Below, piece after piece: positions 18,659 through 26,673 of a stretch of 37,716 nt of DNA; positions within the stretch are counted from its first letter, which is position 1, and each line of letters starts with the position of its first letter. Source of the stretch: Eubacteriales bacterium (GTDB lineage: Bacteria; Bacillota; Clostridia; Lachnospirales; Lachnospiraceae); contig JAUNHC010000047.1 in the NCBI GenBank assembly GCA_030524175.1, positions 1 through 37,716 of the forward strand. The letters are read 5' to 3'. The notes under the pieces were generated by a model, which worked only from the letters and a program-made list of their open reading frames with translations, made no database searches and was not told where the DNA came from. The translations under genes and the position numbers were made by a program.

Positions 18659-18720
18659 CAGCCTAAGGGATACTCCCCGGCTGCTGCCCGGCTTCACAGG
18701 GCGAACTCCCTGTTTCAGCC
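18659..18720 (-). promoter_or_regulatory. Structured 5' leader of the fused XDH gene
   Basis: Two hairpins lie between the upstream stem and the ribosome binding site. One (18690-18720) is GGCT-gaa-ACAGGG-loop-CCCTGT-ga-AGCC with a GAA/GA internal loop that recalls a kink-turn. The other (18659-18683) is CAGCC-GGG-loop-CCC-GGCTG. Its position ahead of a molybdenum enzyme makes a Moco-type or purine-sensing RNA worth testing, but I do not recognise a known riboswitch consensus. Confidence 0.35.
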
Positions 18721-18731
18721 TTTTTGTTAAA

Positions 18732-18756
18732 CAAGAGTCCGGATACCGGACTCTTG
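18732..18756 (-). terminator. Perfect 11-bp hairpin between ygfK and the fused XDH gene
   Basis: CAAGAGTCCGG and CCGGACTCTTG enclose a 3-nt loop, followed on the minus strand by TTTAACAAAAA, a weak T-run. It could end the ssnA-ygfK message, possibly with read-through. A perfect TATAAT (18766-18771, minus strand) sits 10 nt upstream, so the hairpin could instead be the first structure of a new transcript starting near 18759; the matching -35 is weak (TTAATC, 18-bp spacer). Confidence 0.5.
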
Positions 18757-18821
18757 TATTTGATAATTATAACCGGAACAGTTCAGGCAGATTAAGCTAT
18801 TGCCAAAACCGTTTCTAAGCT

Positions 18822-21818
18822 TTACGGCAGAAGGTAGCTGTAATCATCGATCACTGCACTGATCAAACGGCGCAGGCCTTCGTACAGCTTATCATCCGGA
18901 TCGGATGCCTTGCAGTCTGACACATTGCCCAGGAAACGCACCTTGCATTCCTTAGTTTCAGGATTCAGGACTACAAAACCATCATTGGTGCTGTCCGCCA
19001 TATCTGCTTCTGTTGCAAATAATGTGAATTTATCCTTATACGGTGCACTTGCATATGGGCAGAAGCTCTTACAGTTTCCGCATTCGTTGCACATATAGTC
19101 CACATGTATGATCTGGTTCATCTCCATTCCCGGAACCTTAATGGAAATATTGGCACGGTTAGGACATACGTCCACACAGTTCTCACATACCTTATTACAG
19201 GTGAGACATCTGTCGCTCTCTTTCTCCACATCCTTGCTCTCCACAAGTGTTCCCTTCTTGGAGAAGCATTTCTCCTCTTCCCCTACTACAGGCTGATCCT
19301 TCACTACCTCAGTGCCGAGAATTGCTTCAGCAGCAATCTTTGCATCCCGGATCGCTTCTACGATGGTAGCTGCGCCGCAGGCACCGTCACCTGCAAGATA
19401 TACGCCTTCCACACTTGTTTCAAGGGTCTTGTCGTTAAGTCTGGCTTTGCCCCGCTCATTCACAGCAATACCGTTTGCCTCGTAGAATTCTCCCGGAACC
19501 TTCTCACCTACAGCAACGATCACAGTGTCAGCCGGAACTTCCTCTACTTCCTCTGTCTCAGTTACGCCTGCACGGCCGGAAGCATCCATTGCCCCAAGCT
19601 CCATCTTCTTACATACAAGCTTGCCGTCTTCCAGTTTTACCGGTGAAAGAAGTTCTTTGAACTCAACGCCTTCCTCCAGCACTTCTAAAAGCTCATCCTC
19701 AGCAGCCGGCATATAGCGTTTTGTTCTTCTGTATACCAGATATACATGCTCCACGCCTTCTGTGCGTTTCGCTGCTCTGGCGGTATCCATAGCGGTGTTG
19801 CCGCCGCCGATGACTACTACATTTTTACCGATATCCAGTTTACCGTCTTTTTCTTTGAATTCTCTCAGGAATTTCAGGGCATTGACAGTCTCGCCCTTTT
19901 CAAGCTTCAGGGTACCTGCCTTGCTTGCACCAAGGGCAACGATAACTGCATCATAGCCTTGTGCTTTCACATCTGCCACAGAAGTAACCTCTGTATTAGT
20001 CTTAATCTCCACACCCATTTTCTCGATGAAGGAAACATCTTTGTCAATAGAAGCATCCGGGATACGGAATCCAGGGATCACGTAGCGGATCACTCCACCA
20101 AGCTTAGCCTCTTTCTCAAAAATTGTCACACGAGCCCCTGCTCTTGCCAGGAAGTATGCGGAAGCAATACCTGCCGGGCCGCCGCCGATGACTGCAACTT
20201 TCTTGCCGTCTGCTGCTCCTGCTTTCACTTCCTGAATGACTTCCTCATAGCCGTTCTCTGCTGCAGTAAGCTTGGTTCCCCGGATATTCACCGGCTCCTC
20301 ATAGAAATTACGGGTACATTTGCTCATACAATTGTGGGCACATAAGGTTCCTGTGATAAACGGCAGTGCATTCTTCTCCAGGATCACACGAAGTGCATCT
20401 GCATATTTTCCTTCTCCTGCCAGCTTAATGTAGCTGGTGATATCCTGATGGATCGGACATCCTTCAATACATGGGGCAAAGAAGCAGTCCAGAAGAGGAA
20501 CTTCTTTCTCTGTCTTTCTGTTGGGAAGAGGTTTGATATTTTTCACATGATGGACATCCTTCTTTGCATCGGCAGCCAGCTTCTCAATGGCTTCCACGTC
20601 AATGCCTTTCCACTCTTTCACGCCGTCTTTCATAACCTTCTCAGCCATCTGGGTGAATCTCTGGTATCCGCCCGGCTTCAGAAGTGTTGTGGCAACTGTC
20701 ACAGGCCATACACCGCAGTCCACAATACGGTCAATATTGTAATAGTCAGCACCGCCGGAATATGCAATGCGAAGCTTGCCGTCAAATTCTCTGGAGAGCT
20801 TTGCAGCCAGAGAGATGGACAGCGGGAATAAGGATTTTCCGGACATGTACATTTCTTCACTTGGAAGCTCGTTTCTTGTCACGTCAACCGGGAAGGTATT
20901 TGTGATCTTCACGCCGAAAGCAAGGCCCAGTTCCTCTGAAAGTGCCATCAGACGTTTGAACATAGGGATGGCGTCAGCATACTGTAAATCATCCAGGAAA
21001 TGGAAATCACCAAATGCCATATAATCATATCCCATGTCATCCATAGTTTTTCTGGCAAATTCATATCCCAGAAGAGTAGGATTACATTTGATAAAGGTGT
21101 TGAGATGTTTCTCTTTATAAAGATGGTTGGCAATACTCTCAATCTCATTGGGAGGACATCCGTGCAGAGTAGAGATGGTAGCTGAATTACAGATTTCAGA
21201 AGGAATGGCTTCAATATCTTCCTTAGTCATCTTCTCAAATTTATCTGCATGATCCAGCAGCCACTGCTTACATTCTTTGAAAATCTCAGTATCCTTAGCA
21301 TCTTTCATGCTGTTGATAAAACCATCGATCTTCGGCTCCTTGATCCCTGCAAGATCATATCCCACGGAAATGTTAAACTGGAAGCCGTCAGCATCTCCCA
21401 GACCGAATTCCTTAGCCATCACATGAAGGATAAACCATGCTTTGATGTACTCGCCCATTGCCTGAGGCACGTATAATTCAGTGGACCACTCACAGTTATA
21501 GCACTCATCTTCTGCCAGGATACAAGGCTTATTCACACAGGCTGCAAGCTCTGCACCGTCCATTTTCTGGACAGTTTTCAGCTCGAAGAAACGGGCGCCT
21601 GCATAATAAGAAGCAATAATGTTCTGTGCAAGCTGTGTGTGAGGGCCGGCTGCCGGTCCGATGGGTGTCTCCAGATTTCTGTCAAAAATCTCAAGTTTCT
21701 TATCTGTATCTGCAGTGTAAGGACGATGAAGCCCGAACACAGTCCCTTTTGTCTTCTTTTCTTCTAAAACCCAGTCCATCAATTGTCCGAAGGACATACA
21801 GGTCATAATATCGCTCAT
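18822..21818 (-). CDS. ygfK: YgfK, flavin/iron-sulfur oxidoreductase of the selenium-purine cluster
   Basis: A 998-residue multidomain protein matching E. coli YgfK ('putative selenate reductase subunit'). Residues 25-430 form a dihydroorotate-dehydrogenase-like barrel (GPAAGPHTQLAQN, LHGCPPNEIE, LLKPGGY). A cysteine cluster follows at 445-501 (CFFAPC..GC...CAHNC...C), then FAD- and NAD(P)H-binding folds (VAVIGGGPAG near 545; VVVIGGGNTAMD near 670; VYLAGDGACG). A C-terminal ferredoxin pair binds two [4Fe-4S] clusters (871-885 and 910-920). Start choice: ATG 21818 (MSDIM, like E. coli MGDIM) has GGAGGAG 6 nt upstream, while the ATG at 21833 precedes that site. Genetic work on gut purine degraders places ygfK with ssnA, ygeX/Y/W, hyuA and xdhD in anaerobic urate breakdown. 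The exact reaction is not settled; selenate reduction is an old label. Confidence 0.93.
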   Translation of the reverse strand: MSDIMTCMSFGQLMDWVLEEKKTKGTVFGLHRPYTADTDKKLEIFDRNLETPIGPAAGPHTQLAQNIIASYYAGARFFELKTVQKMDGAELAACVNKPCILAEDECYNCEWSTELYVPQAMGEYIKAWFILHVMAKEFGLGDADGFQFNISVGYDLAGIKEPKIDGFINSMKDAKDTEIFKECKQWLLDHADKFEKMTKEDIEAIPSEICNSATISTLHGCPPNEIESIANHLYKEKHLNTFIKCNPTLLGYEFARKTMDDMGYDYMAFGDFHFLDDLQYADAIPMFKRLMALSEELGLAFGVKITNTFPVDVTRNELPSEEMYMSGKSLFPLSISLAAKLSREFDGKLRIAYSGGADYYNIDRIVDCGVWPVTVATTLLKPGGYQRFTQMAEKVMKDGVKEWKGIDVEAIEKLAADAKKDVHHVKNIKPLPNRKTEKEVPLLDCFFAPCIEGCPIHQDITSYIKLAGEGKYADALRVILEKNALPFITGTLCAHNCMSKCTRNFYEEPVNIRGTKLTAAENGYEEVIQEVKAGAADGKKVAVIGGGPAGIASAYFLARAGARVTIFEKEAKLGGVIRYVIPGFRIPDASIDKDVSFIEKMGVEIKTNTEVTSVADVKAQGYDAVIVALGASKAGTLKLEKGETVNALKFLREFKEKDGKLDIGKNVVVIGGGNTAMDTARAAKRTEGVEHVYLVYRRTKRYMPAAEDELLEVLEEGVEFKELLSPVKLEDGKLVCKKMELGAMDASGRAGVTETEEVEEVPADTVIVAVGEKVPGEFYEANGIAVNERGKARLNDKTLETSVEGVYLAGDGACGAATIVEAIRDAKIAAEAILGTEVVKDQPVVGEEEKCFSKKGTLVESKDVEKESDRCLTCNKVCENCVDVCPNRANISIKVPGMEMNQIIHVDYMCNECGNCKSFCPYASAPYKDKFTLFATEADMADSTNDGFVVLNPETKECKVRFLGNVSDCKASDPDDKLYEGLRRLISAVIDDYSYLLP

Positions 21819-21857
21819 ATTAAACTCCTCCATATGTTTATGTTCTGATCCGCTTTT

Positions 21858-23195
21858 TTATTTACCGCTGTTGATATCGTCTGCCAGCTCTTTGGCTGCC
21901 TGACGGCAGTCTGCCATTACCTTATCCACATCGCATACAAGAACTTCACGGTCCTTCATAAGAACCTTTCCGTTACATACAGTTGTCACAACATTATTTC
22001 CGTTTGTGCCGAACATGAGATGTCCGTTTACATTGTCTGCGTTCATAGGAGTAAGAGGATTATAATCCATTACGATCACGTCTGCTGCTGCCCCTTCTTT
22101 CAGGACACCCAGAGTCTTCTTAAAGTAGCGGTTGGCAATTTTCGCATTGCCTTCGAAAAGCATCTGCGGAACCTCGCCCCATGCTGCATTAGGATCGCAG
22201 AGGTGATGTTTGTGAAGGACATTTGCAACCTTCCAGGATTCCACCATATCATGCGTATATCCGTCGGTTCCAAGTCCGGTGAGTACACCCTTGTGTACAA
22301 GTGCCATGGTCGGAGGACATCCGCAGGCATTTCCCATATTGGATTCCGGGTTATGTACTACCATAGTGTCAGTATCTTTGATCAGATCCATCTCATGCTC
22401 ATTAATATAAATACAATGTCCCAGCAATGTCTTAGGTCCTAAGATATTCCAGTCATAGAGACGGTCTACAATACGTTTGCTGTGCTCCTTGAGGCACTGG
22501 TGCAGATCATAGATTCCTTCTGCCACATGAATGTGATATCCCACGCCTTCCGGTTTCAGTTCGTTACACAGAGCCATGGTCTCATCTGAGATGGTAAAGG
22601 ATGCATGCATACCCATCATACCTGCCAGCATATCGCTGTCATCTTTCAGTGCGTGTTTGATAAAGTTAACATTCTCCATCACGGATTCTCTTGATTTGTC
22701 CATGCCGTCACGGTCGGAAATCTCATAACACAGGCAAGTACGTACCCCTAAATCCTTAGCAGCCTCTTCAATGGCATTTAAGGACCCGGTAATATGACCG
22801 AAGCTTGCATGATGGTCGAATACGGTTGTGACACCGTTTTTAATAGAATCAATATAAGTTGCATAAGCAGAAAGCTTCGTCTGCTCTAAAGTCAAATGGC
22901 GGTCAATGGTCCACCACATACCGTCAAGAATATCAAGGAAGCCCTGAGGATTATAACCCTTGATGCTTAATCCTCTTGCAAAAGAACTGTAGATATGCTC
23001 ATGGGCATTGATGAATGCGGGCATGATGACCCCACCCCTGGCATCCACAAATTCTGCATCAGGATAAGCTTTCTTAACCTCTTCAGTTACCCCCACCATG
23101 ACTATGGTGTTACCATCCATTGCAACAGCACCGTTTTCGATAAATGCGTTGGATGCGTCCCGTGTGATCATTCTTCCGTTACCAATAATAAGCAT
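21858..23195 (-). CDS. ssnA: SsnA, putative aminohydrolase of the selenium-purine cluster
   Basis: A 445-residue amidohydrolase-superfamily protein related to guanine and chlorohydrolase-type deaminases. The metal ligands are in place: H65 and H67 (NAHEH), H224 (HIHVAEG), H261 (LLGHC) and D312 (GLGTDGYTHD). Predicted to hydrolyse an amino or ring amide group of a purine-derived intermediate in the cytoplasm; the substrate is not known from sequence. AGGAGG lies 7 nt before the ATG. It is first in the ssnA-ygfK unit (39-bp gap) and has its own predicted promoter. The same pair is found together in E. coli and in purine-fermenting gut anaerobes. Confidence 0.92.
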   Translation of the reverse strand: MLIIGNGRMITRDASNAFIENGAVAMDGNTIVMVGVTEEVKKAYPDAEFVDARGGVIMPAFINAHEHIYSSFARGLSIKGYNPQGFLDILDGMWWTIDRHLTLEQTKLSAYATYIDSIKNGVTTVFDHHASFGHITGSLNAIEEAAKDLGVRTCLCYEISDRDGMDKSRESVMENVNFIKHALKDDSDMLAGMMGMHASFTISDETMALCNELKPEGVGYHIHVAEGIYDLHQCLKEHSKRIVDRLYDWNILGPKTLLGHCIYINEHEMDLIKDTDTMVVHNPESNMGNACGCPPTMALVHKGVLTGLGTDGYTHDMVESWKVANVLHKHHLCDPNAAWGEVPQMLFEGNAKIANRYFKKTLGVLKEGAAADVIVMDYNPLTPMNADNVNGHLMFGTNGNNVVTTVCNGKVLMKDREVLVCDVDKVMADCRQAAKELADDINSGK

Positions 23196-23276
23196 ATGGT
23201 ATCCTCCTTTTGCTTTGTAAAAAATTACCTAATCCCGGACAGGTTTGACCCTTGCCTTTGGGAATTTTCTACTATC

Positions 23277-23305
23277 AATTTACCATACTTCTTTGTGGAT
23301 TTCAA
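23277..23305 (-). promoter_or_regulatory. Predicted promoter of ssnA
   Basis: -35 TTGAAA (23300-23305) and -10 TAAATT (23277-23282) on the minus strand are 17 bp apart in an AT-rich stretch. The predicted start near 23270 gives a 75-nt leader. The 402-bp gap 23196-23597 holds this promoter, a terminator and the MITE-like element, with no credible gene. Confidence 0.5.
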
Positions 23306-23413
23306 TAGCAAAATACAAAATATTTTTGGTATTCTAAAAGTTTTTGCAGTCAAGTATTTTTCACTGGCAAAGACCCACAAAAAATTGTGTTTGATTTTGG
23401 AGGTTTTGCCCAG

Positions 23414-23457
23414 AAAAAAGCACCTCACTGTGAGACTTCCTGCTCACAGCAAAGTGC
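23414..23457 (-). terminator. Intrinsic terminator of the yfhO-cob-DUF975 operon
   Basis: On the minus strand GCAC-tttg-CTGTGAG pairs with CTCACAG-tgag-GTGC around an 8-nt loop, followed by TTTTTT. It stands 140 bp past the DUF975 stop, the gap being filled by the inserted 137-bp element. This suggests the terminator originally sat just after the gene. Confidence 0.8.
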
Positions 23458-23481
23458 CTGTATCATTTGTTATAAATTTTT

Positions 23482-23618
23482 GGTAATTGTTCAGTACAGG
23501 ACTGTGCATTTACTGCACAGTCCGTGGGAAAACGTTGAACAGCCAAAAGCAAGCCTCATCGCCAAAGGCGATTTTCATGGGCTTGCGGCGTAACTGTTCA
23601 TGGTTCTGAACAGTTACC
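23482..23618. mobile_element. MITE-like element, 137 bp, 13-bp inverted ends and 6-bp target duplication
   Basis: The ends GGTAATTGTTCAG (23482-23494) and CTGAACAGTTACC (23606-23618) are inverted copies with one mismatch. ATTTTT flanks both sides (23476-23481 and 23619-23624) as a direct repeat, the expected footprint of transposition. Inside are a perfect 10-bp hairpin (GGACTGTGCA/TGCACAGTCC, 23499-23523), a longer stem built from GCAAGCC..CAT and ATG..GGCTTGC around TCGCC/GGCGA (about 23549-23587), and an 11-bp inverted repeat at one end (23590-23617). No transposase is coded, so mobility would need one in trans. I cannot assign it to a named family. Confidence 0.7.
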
Positions 23619-24386
23619 ATTTTTGTTCATATTACCTGCCAGGGTATCATACAGCTCCGCATAGGTGGCATCCACATAAGGATTCACATAAAACACACCC
23701 ACTATATTAAAGGTAATGCTTGATAAGATCCACCAGGGTATAAAGGAAAGAGAGAGCACAAAGGCATTCCATTTCTCTCCGTACATCATTTCCTTACTGC
23801 GGGCAAAGGCCTCCTCTCTTGGCATATCAGGATATTCCGCCAGAAGATAAGGTACCATATAATATTCATAGGCTTTAATGATCCCCGGTATGACAAACAA
23901 AAGTGACCAGAGGAATATAAAAAGCTGCCGTACAAACATAACCTTTACCACATTCCAATAATGCCCTGATCTGAATGGAGCAAGGATCTTTCCTACTCCC
24001 GGTGCAGAGTAAAGATTTTCGATATAAAACGCCTTTCCTCCCACTATCAGAACATTCCCTACAAAAAACTGAAAAAACAGCGCCAGAAACAGCACCACGA
24101 TCAATATTCCGATACCGAATAAAGCAATAAACCATGTCCAGGGAGAAGCACTTATATTTCTCCACATGCCCCCTATCTGGTTTGTAATCTCCGAACCGAC
24201 CCGGAAGCCGTCTACCTGATAATTATAATCTCCTGTTGCTCTGTCGAATGCTCCTCTTGATGCATCGCTGGCACTGGATGCCAAAATCACCAATATGAGG
24301 CTGACGATCACTGCAGCCCAATAATTCCTGCGCACAGAATCCTTTGCACGCCATTTCAACTCCTGTCTGTCCCAGTTGCTTTCCAT
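23598..24386 (-). CDS. DUF975-family integral membrane protein
   Basis: A 262-residue protein with about five to six membrane segments. It shows the DUF975 pattern: RQELKWRAKDSVRRNYW at the N-terminus, IPGIIKAYEYYMVPYLLAE, and SKEMMYGEKWNAF then PYVDATYAELYDTL near the end. Function is unknown for the family. Start choice: ATG 24386 has GGAGGG 6 nt upstream; the ATG at 24392 overlaps the cobC stop but abuts the ribosome site. The last six codons (G-N-C-S-E-P) and the stop lie in the end of the inserted MITE-like element, so the native C-terminus has been replaced. It is last in the cobalamin operon and need not have a role in that pathway. Confidence 0.8.
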   Translation of the reverse strand: MESNWDRQELKWRAKDSVRRNYWAAVIVSLILVILASSASDASRGAFDRATGDYNYQVDGFRVGSEITNQIGGMWRNISASPWTWFIALFGIGILIVVLFLALFFQFFVGNVLIVGGKAFYIENLYSAPGVGKILAPFRSGHYWNVVKVMFVRQLFIFLWSLLFVIPGIIKAYEYYMVPYLLAEYPDMPREEAFARSKEMMYGEKWNAFVLSLSFIPWWILSSITFNIVGVFYVNPYVDATYAELYDTLAGNMNKNGNCSEP

Positions 24387-24388
24387 AC

Positions 24389-24988
24389 TCATCCCTCCAA
24401 TAAACCAGTACGCACAATAAATCCACGCCTGTTTTCCATCCACTGCTTCGGATCGATTTCTACCTCATATCCGCCGCCGTTTTTCACATGCCATTCGTAG
24501 AACGGCCTCTGCACATCTGCATATTGCTCCATGATATTCATGATCGTCCCGCCGTGGACTACCAATGCTCCATAGGAAATCTCTTCCCGGATACATCCTG
24601 CCACTGCCTTCTGGAAACCGATCAAGGTACGGTGTCTAAATGCCTCCCGGCTCTCACCACCCGGAAAAGCCAGCGTACCGCCGCTGTCAATCCAGGCCTG
24701 GTAATCCTTATTGCCGGATAATTCTTTATAATTCTTATTCTCAAAATCACCGAAATCACATTCCGCCAATTCGTCAATTATGTGCACTTTATGCTCCGGG
24801 AAAAGTATGCCGGCAGTCTCCAGGCATCTGTACATGGGACTTACATACACAGCCTCAGGCACAGGATAATCCAGCTTCTTCAGAAACTCCCGCCCTTCCC
24901 TGCAAAGGTGCTCATCCGTAACACCTATATATCTCGCCAGCTTGTTTCCCTCAGTCTTACCGTGACGGATCAGCCATAACTTAAGCAT
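24389..24988 (-). CDS. cobC: CobC-like histidine phosphatase (alpha-ribazole phosphatase)
   Basis: A 199-residue phosphoglycerate-mutase-like phosphatase. The catalytic LIRHGKTEGN is at residues 6-15, with an acidic catalytic region ECDFGDFENK and the second histidine in VVHGGTIMNI. Its place after cobT, cobU, cobS and a short cobU supports removal of the phosphate from alpha-ribazole-5'-phosphate or adenosylcobalamin-5'-phosphate in nucleotide-loop assembly. The fold alone would not settle the substrate. It overlaps the upstream short cobU by 8 bp. Confidence 0.8.
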   Translation of the reverse strand: MLKLWLIRHGKTEGNKLARYIGVTDEHLCREGREFLKKLDYPVPEAVYVSPMYRCLETAGILFPEHKVHIIDELAECDFGDFENKNYKELSGNKDYQAWIDSGGTLAFPGGESREAFRHRTLIGFQKAVAGCIREEISYGALVVHGGTIMNIMEQYADVQRPFYEWHVKNGGGYEVEIDPKQWMENRRGFIVRTGLLEG

Positions 24989-25361
24989 CCTTGATCACCA
25001 TCCCGATACCGCAGGTGACTCTTGTCACTTTTTTGCTGAAAGCTGCCAGCTCTGTACACACCCGTCCCACAGCCTCCCGGTAAGCCCTGTCAAAGGCGTC
25101 CACCGGCACCACGCCGCAGCCCACCTCATCGGACACCAGGATAACATCCGGATTCTGCCCCATCAGCTTTTTTGCCAGGTGTTTCACATCATGTCCGGCT
25201 TTCAGCTCCCTGCGGATATACTCATGAAATCCAAGGACCCCCCGGGCACTTAAAAGTGTATCTTCCTCAATGTCACTCCCTTGCACCCAGCAAGTTCCCG
25301 GATATTTATTTTCTGCATAAGCACTTTTCCCCTGAAAAGCACCTCCGATTATCATTTCCAT
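24981..25361 (-). CDS. Short second CobU-like protein (adenosylcobinamide kinase-like)
   Basis: A 126-residue protein with a P-loop GGAFQGKSAYA at residues 6-16 and a C-terminal half (VILVSDEVGCGVVP, GRVCTELAAF, VTCGIGMVIK) that closely follows Salmonella CobU. The middle part of CobU with the guanylylated histidine is missing, and full-length CobU is about 180 residues. It may keep kinase activity only, or act with the complete CobU coded two genes upstream. ATG 25361 has AGGAG 10 nt upstream; an open frame extends to 25427 but would run into cobS and lacks a good ribosome site. The gap from cobS is 16 bp and the overlap with cobC is 8 bp. Confidence 0.75.
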   Translation of the reverse strand: MEMIIGGAFQGKSAYAENKYPGTCWVQGSDIEEDTLLSARGVLGFHEYIRRELKAGHDVKHLAKKLMGQNPDVILVSDEVGCGVVPVDAFDRAYREAVGRVCTELAAFSKKVTRVTCGIGMVIKDA

Positions 25362-25377
25362 ACACTGCTCTCTCCTG

Positions 25378-26148
25378 CTAACAAAAATTAGAAACCACTG
25401 CCAGTGCCAAAGCCATTCCCACTTCACAAAGACATAAGAAGCACCCTGACAAATCGCCTGTGGTCCCGCCGAAATATTTCATAGCCATATGATAATAGTA
25501 AGCAAAAACCAACAAAGCCACAGCAAACGCCACAGTTCCCATCACCGGCTGTATCCATACCATAAGGCAAAAAAGCAGTACAAGAAAAACCACCAGCACA
25601 TTTCTCACTGCCGTATCCGCTGATTTCCGGGAAAACTCAGCCACTGTACCCTCCGCCTTTGCCTTAGGGAAAAGGATCACACCGATTCCTGACAAACACC
25701 TTGATACCATAAACCCTGCCGCCATCACAGTGACAGCAGTAAAATTCTCCCACATCTGGCTGTAAGCCCCAAACCACGCCAGGAAATACACTCCCGCCGT
25801 GATCACCGCAAATGCACCTGCATTGGAATCCTTAAGGATCTCCAGCCTCCGGCTTCGCTCCTGCCAGGAACTCATGGCATCTGAAGTGTCAAGAAGCCCA
25901 TCCACATGGATACCGCCTGTCACCAGCACCGGTATGAGGACAAGAACCACTGCCGTGAAACTCTTGTCAAAGGAAAACCTCTGTCCCAGATATACCGCAG
26001 CCATAGTCAGTCCGCCTATGACTGTGCCGATAAAAGGAAAAAAACAGAACATATACTTCATATTCTCCTTCGTCCAGTCTGCCTGGGGCACAGGGATTTT
26101 AGAAAACATGGCGAATGCAACCTTAAAACTGTTCCAAAGGCTCTTCAT
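25378..26148 (-). CDS. cobS: CobS, adenosylcobinamide-GDP ribazoletransferase
   Basis: A 256-residue integral membrane enzyme that joins adenosylcobinamide-GDP to alpha-ribazole to make adenosylcobalamin (or its phosphate). The family motif GGIHVDGLLDTSDA is present near residue 80, after FSKIPVP at the N-terminus, with several hydrophobic segments through the rest. Length is normal. Its ATG overlaps the cobU stop by 4 bp. Confidence 0.93.
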   Translation of the reverse strand: MKSLWNSFKVAFAMFSKIPVPQADWTKENMKYMFCFFPFIGTVIGGLTMAAVYLGQRFSFDKSFTAVVLVLIPVLVTGGIHVDGLLDTSDAMSSWQERSRRLEILKDSNAGAFAVITAGVYFLAWFGAYSQMWENFTAVTVMAAGFMVSRCLSGIGVILFPKAKAEGTVAEFSRKSADTAVRNVLVVFLVLLFCLMVWIQPVMGTVAFAVALLVFAYYYHMAMKYFGGTTGDLSGCFLCLCEVGMALALAVVSNFC

Positions 26149-26672
26149 GTACAGGTTCCTCCCTTATGACACACAGGAATACCGTATACCACTTCCGTAA
26201 CCTCGTCCGCCATCTCAGCCAACGCCTGGTTGATCTCCCCAAGGTATCTCTGATACGTACCGGTCCCGCCCTCATAAACTGCTGCTTCAGAAAATATTTC
26301 ATTAGTCACGATCACAAGATCCCTGACCTGTGAAAGAACCTTCCTCACTCCCGCAAGGATATCTTCCACTGTATTCTCATGAGCGCCTTCCTCCTGGAAC
26401 ATCTCATTGGCCGTAAGATTGGACATACACTCCAGCAATGCCACACTGTCCCTTGGAAGAACCAGATCCTTCAGATTTGTATAACACTCCACAGTCTCAA
26501 ACCCTTTGCCGCAGCGCAGGATTCTGTGCCTGTCAATTTTCCGGAAGGCCTCCGGGTCAAAAGGAAACATGGTAGCAATATAAATCCTCCGGGCCTCTCC
26601 CAAAGAAAGCACCTTCTCCTCGGCAAAAGCGGACTTGCCGCTCCCGCTTCCGCCAGTCACCAGCACCATCAT
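26145..26672 (-). CDS. cobU: CobU, adenosylcobinamide kinase/guanylyltransferase
   Basis: A 175-residue CobU of normal length. It has the P-loop TGGSGSGKSAFAE at residues 6-18, RIYIATM, and the histidine expected to carry GMP at H49 (IDRHR), then LLECMSNLTANE and IVTNE. The segment after IVTNE differs from classic CobU: NEIFSEAAVYEGGTGTYQRYLGEINQAL instead of the NEVGxGIVP region (given here by key parts only). That classic region is instead found in the short CobU two genes downstream. It phosphorylates and guanylylates adenosylcobinamide. The gap from cobT is a single base, and cobS overlaps it by 4 bp. Confidence 0.9.
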   Translation of the reverse strand: MMVLVTGGSGSGKSAFAEEKVLSLGEARRIYIATMFPFDPEAFRKIDRHRILRCGKGFETVECYTNLKDLVLPRDSVALLECMSNLTANEMFQEEGAHENTVEDILAGVRKVLSQVRDLVIVTNEIFSEAAVYEGGTGTYQRYLGEINQALAEMADEVTEVVYGIPVCHKGGTCT

Positions 26673-26673
26673 C

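Noticed and set aside
12192-18791. The 14-mer ACAGTTCAGGCAGA shared by 12192-12205 and 18778-18791
   Set aside because: A match of this length within about 38 kb on both strands is expected by chance, and the second copy has no palindrome.
17526-18818. A 430-codon plus-strand open frame opposite the fused xanthine dehydrogenase
   Set aside because: It is antisense to a strongly conserved gene, has no ribosome site, and its product is Cys/Phe/His-rich without recognisable motifs. Long antisense frames are common opposite such genes.
23225-23428. A 67-codon minus-strand frame before ssnA
   Set aside because: It lies over the predicted ssnA promoter and terminator T-run, is AT-rich and has no ribosome site.
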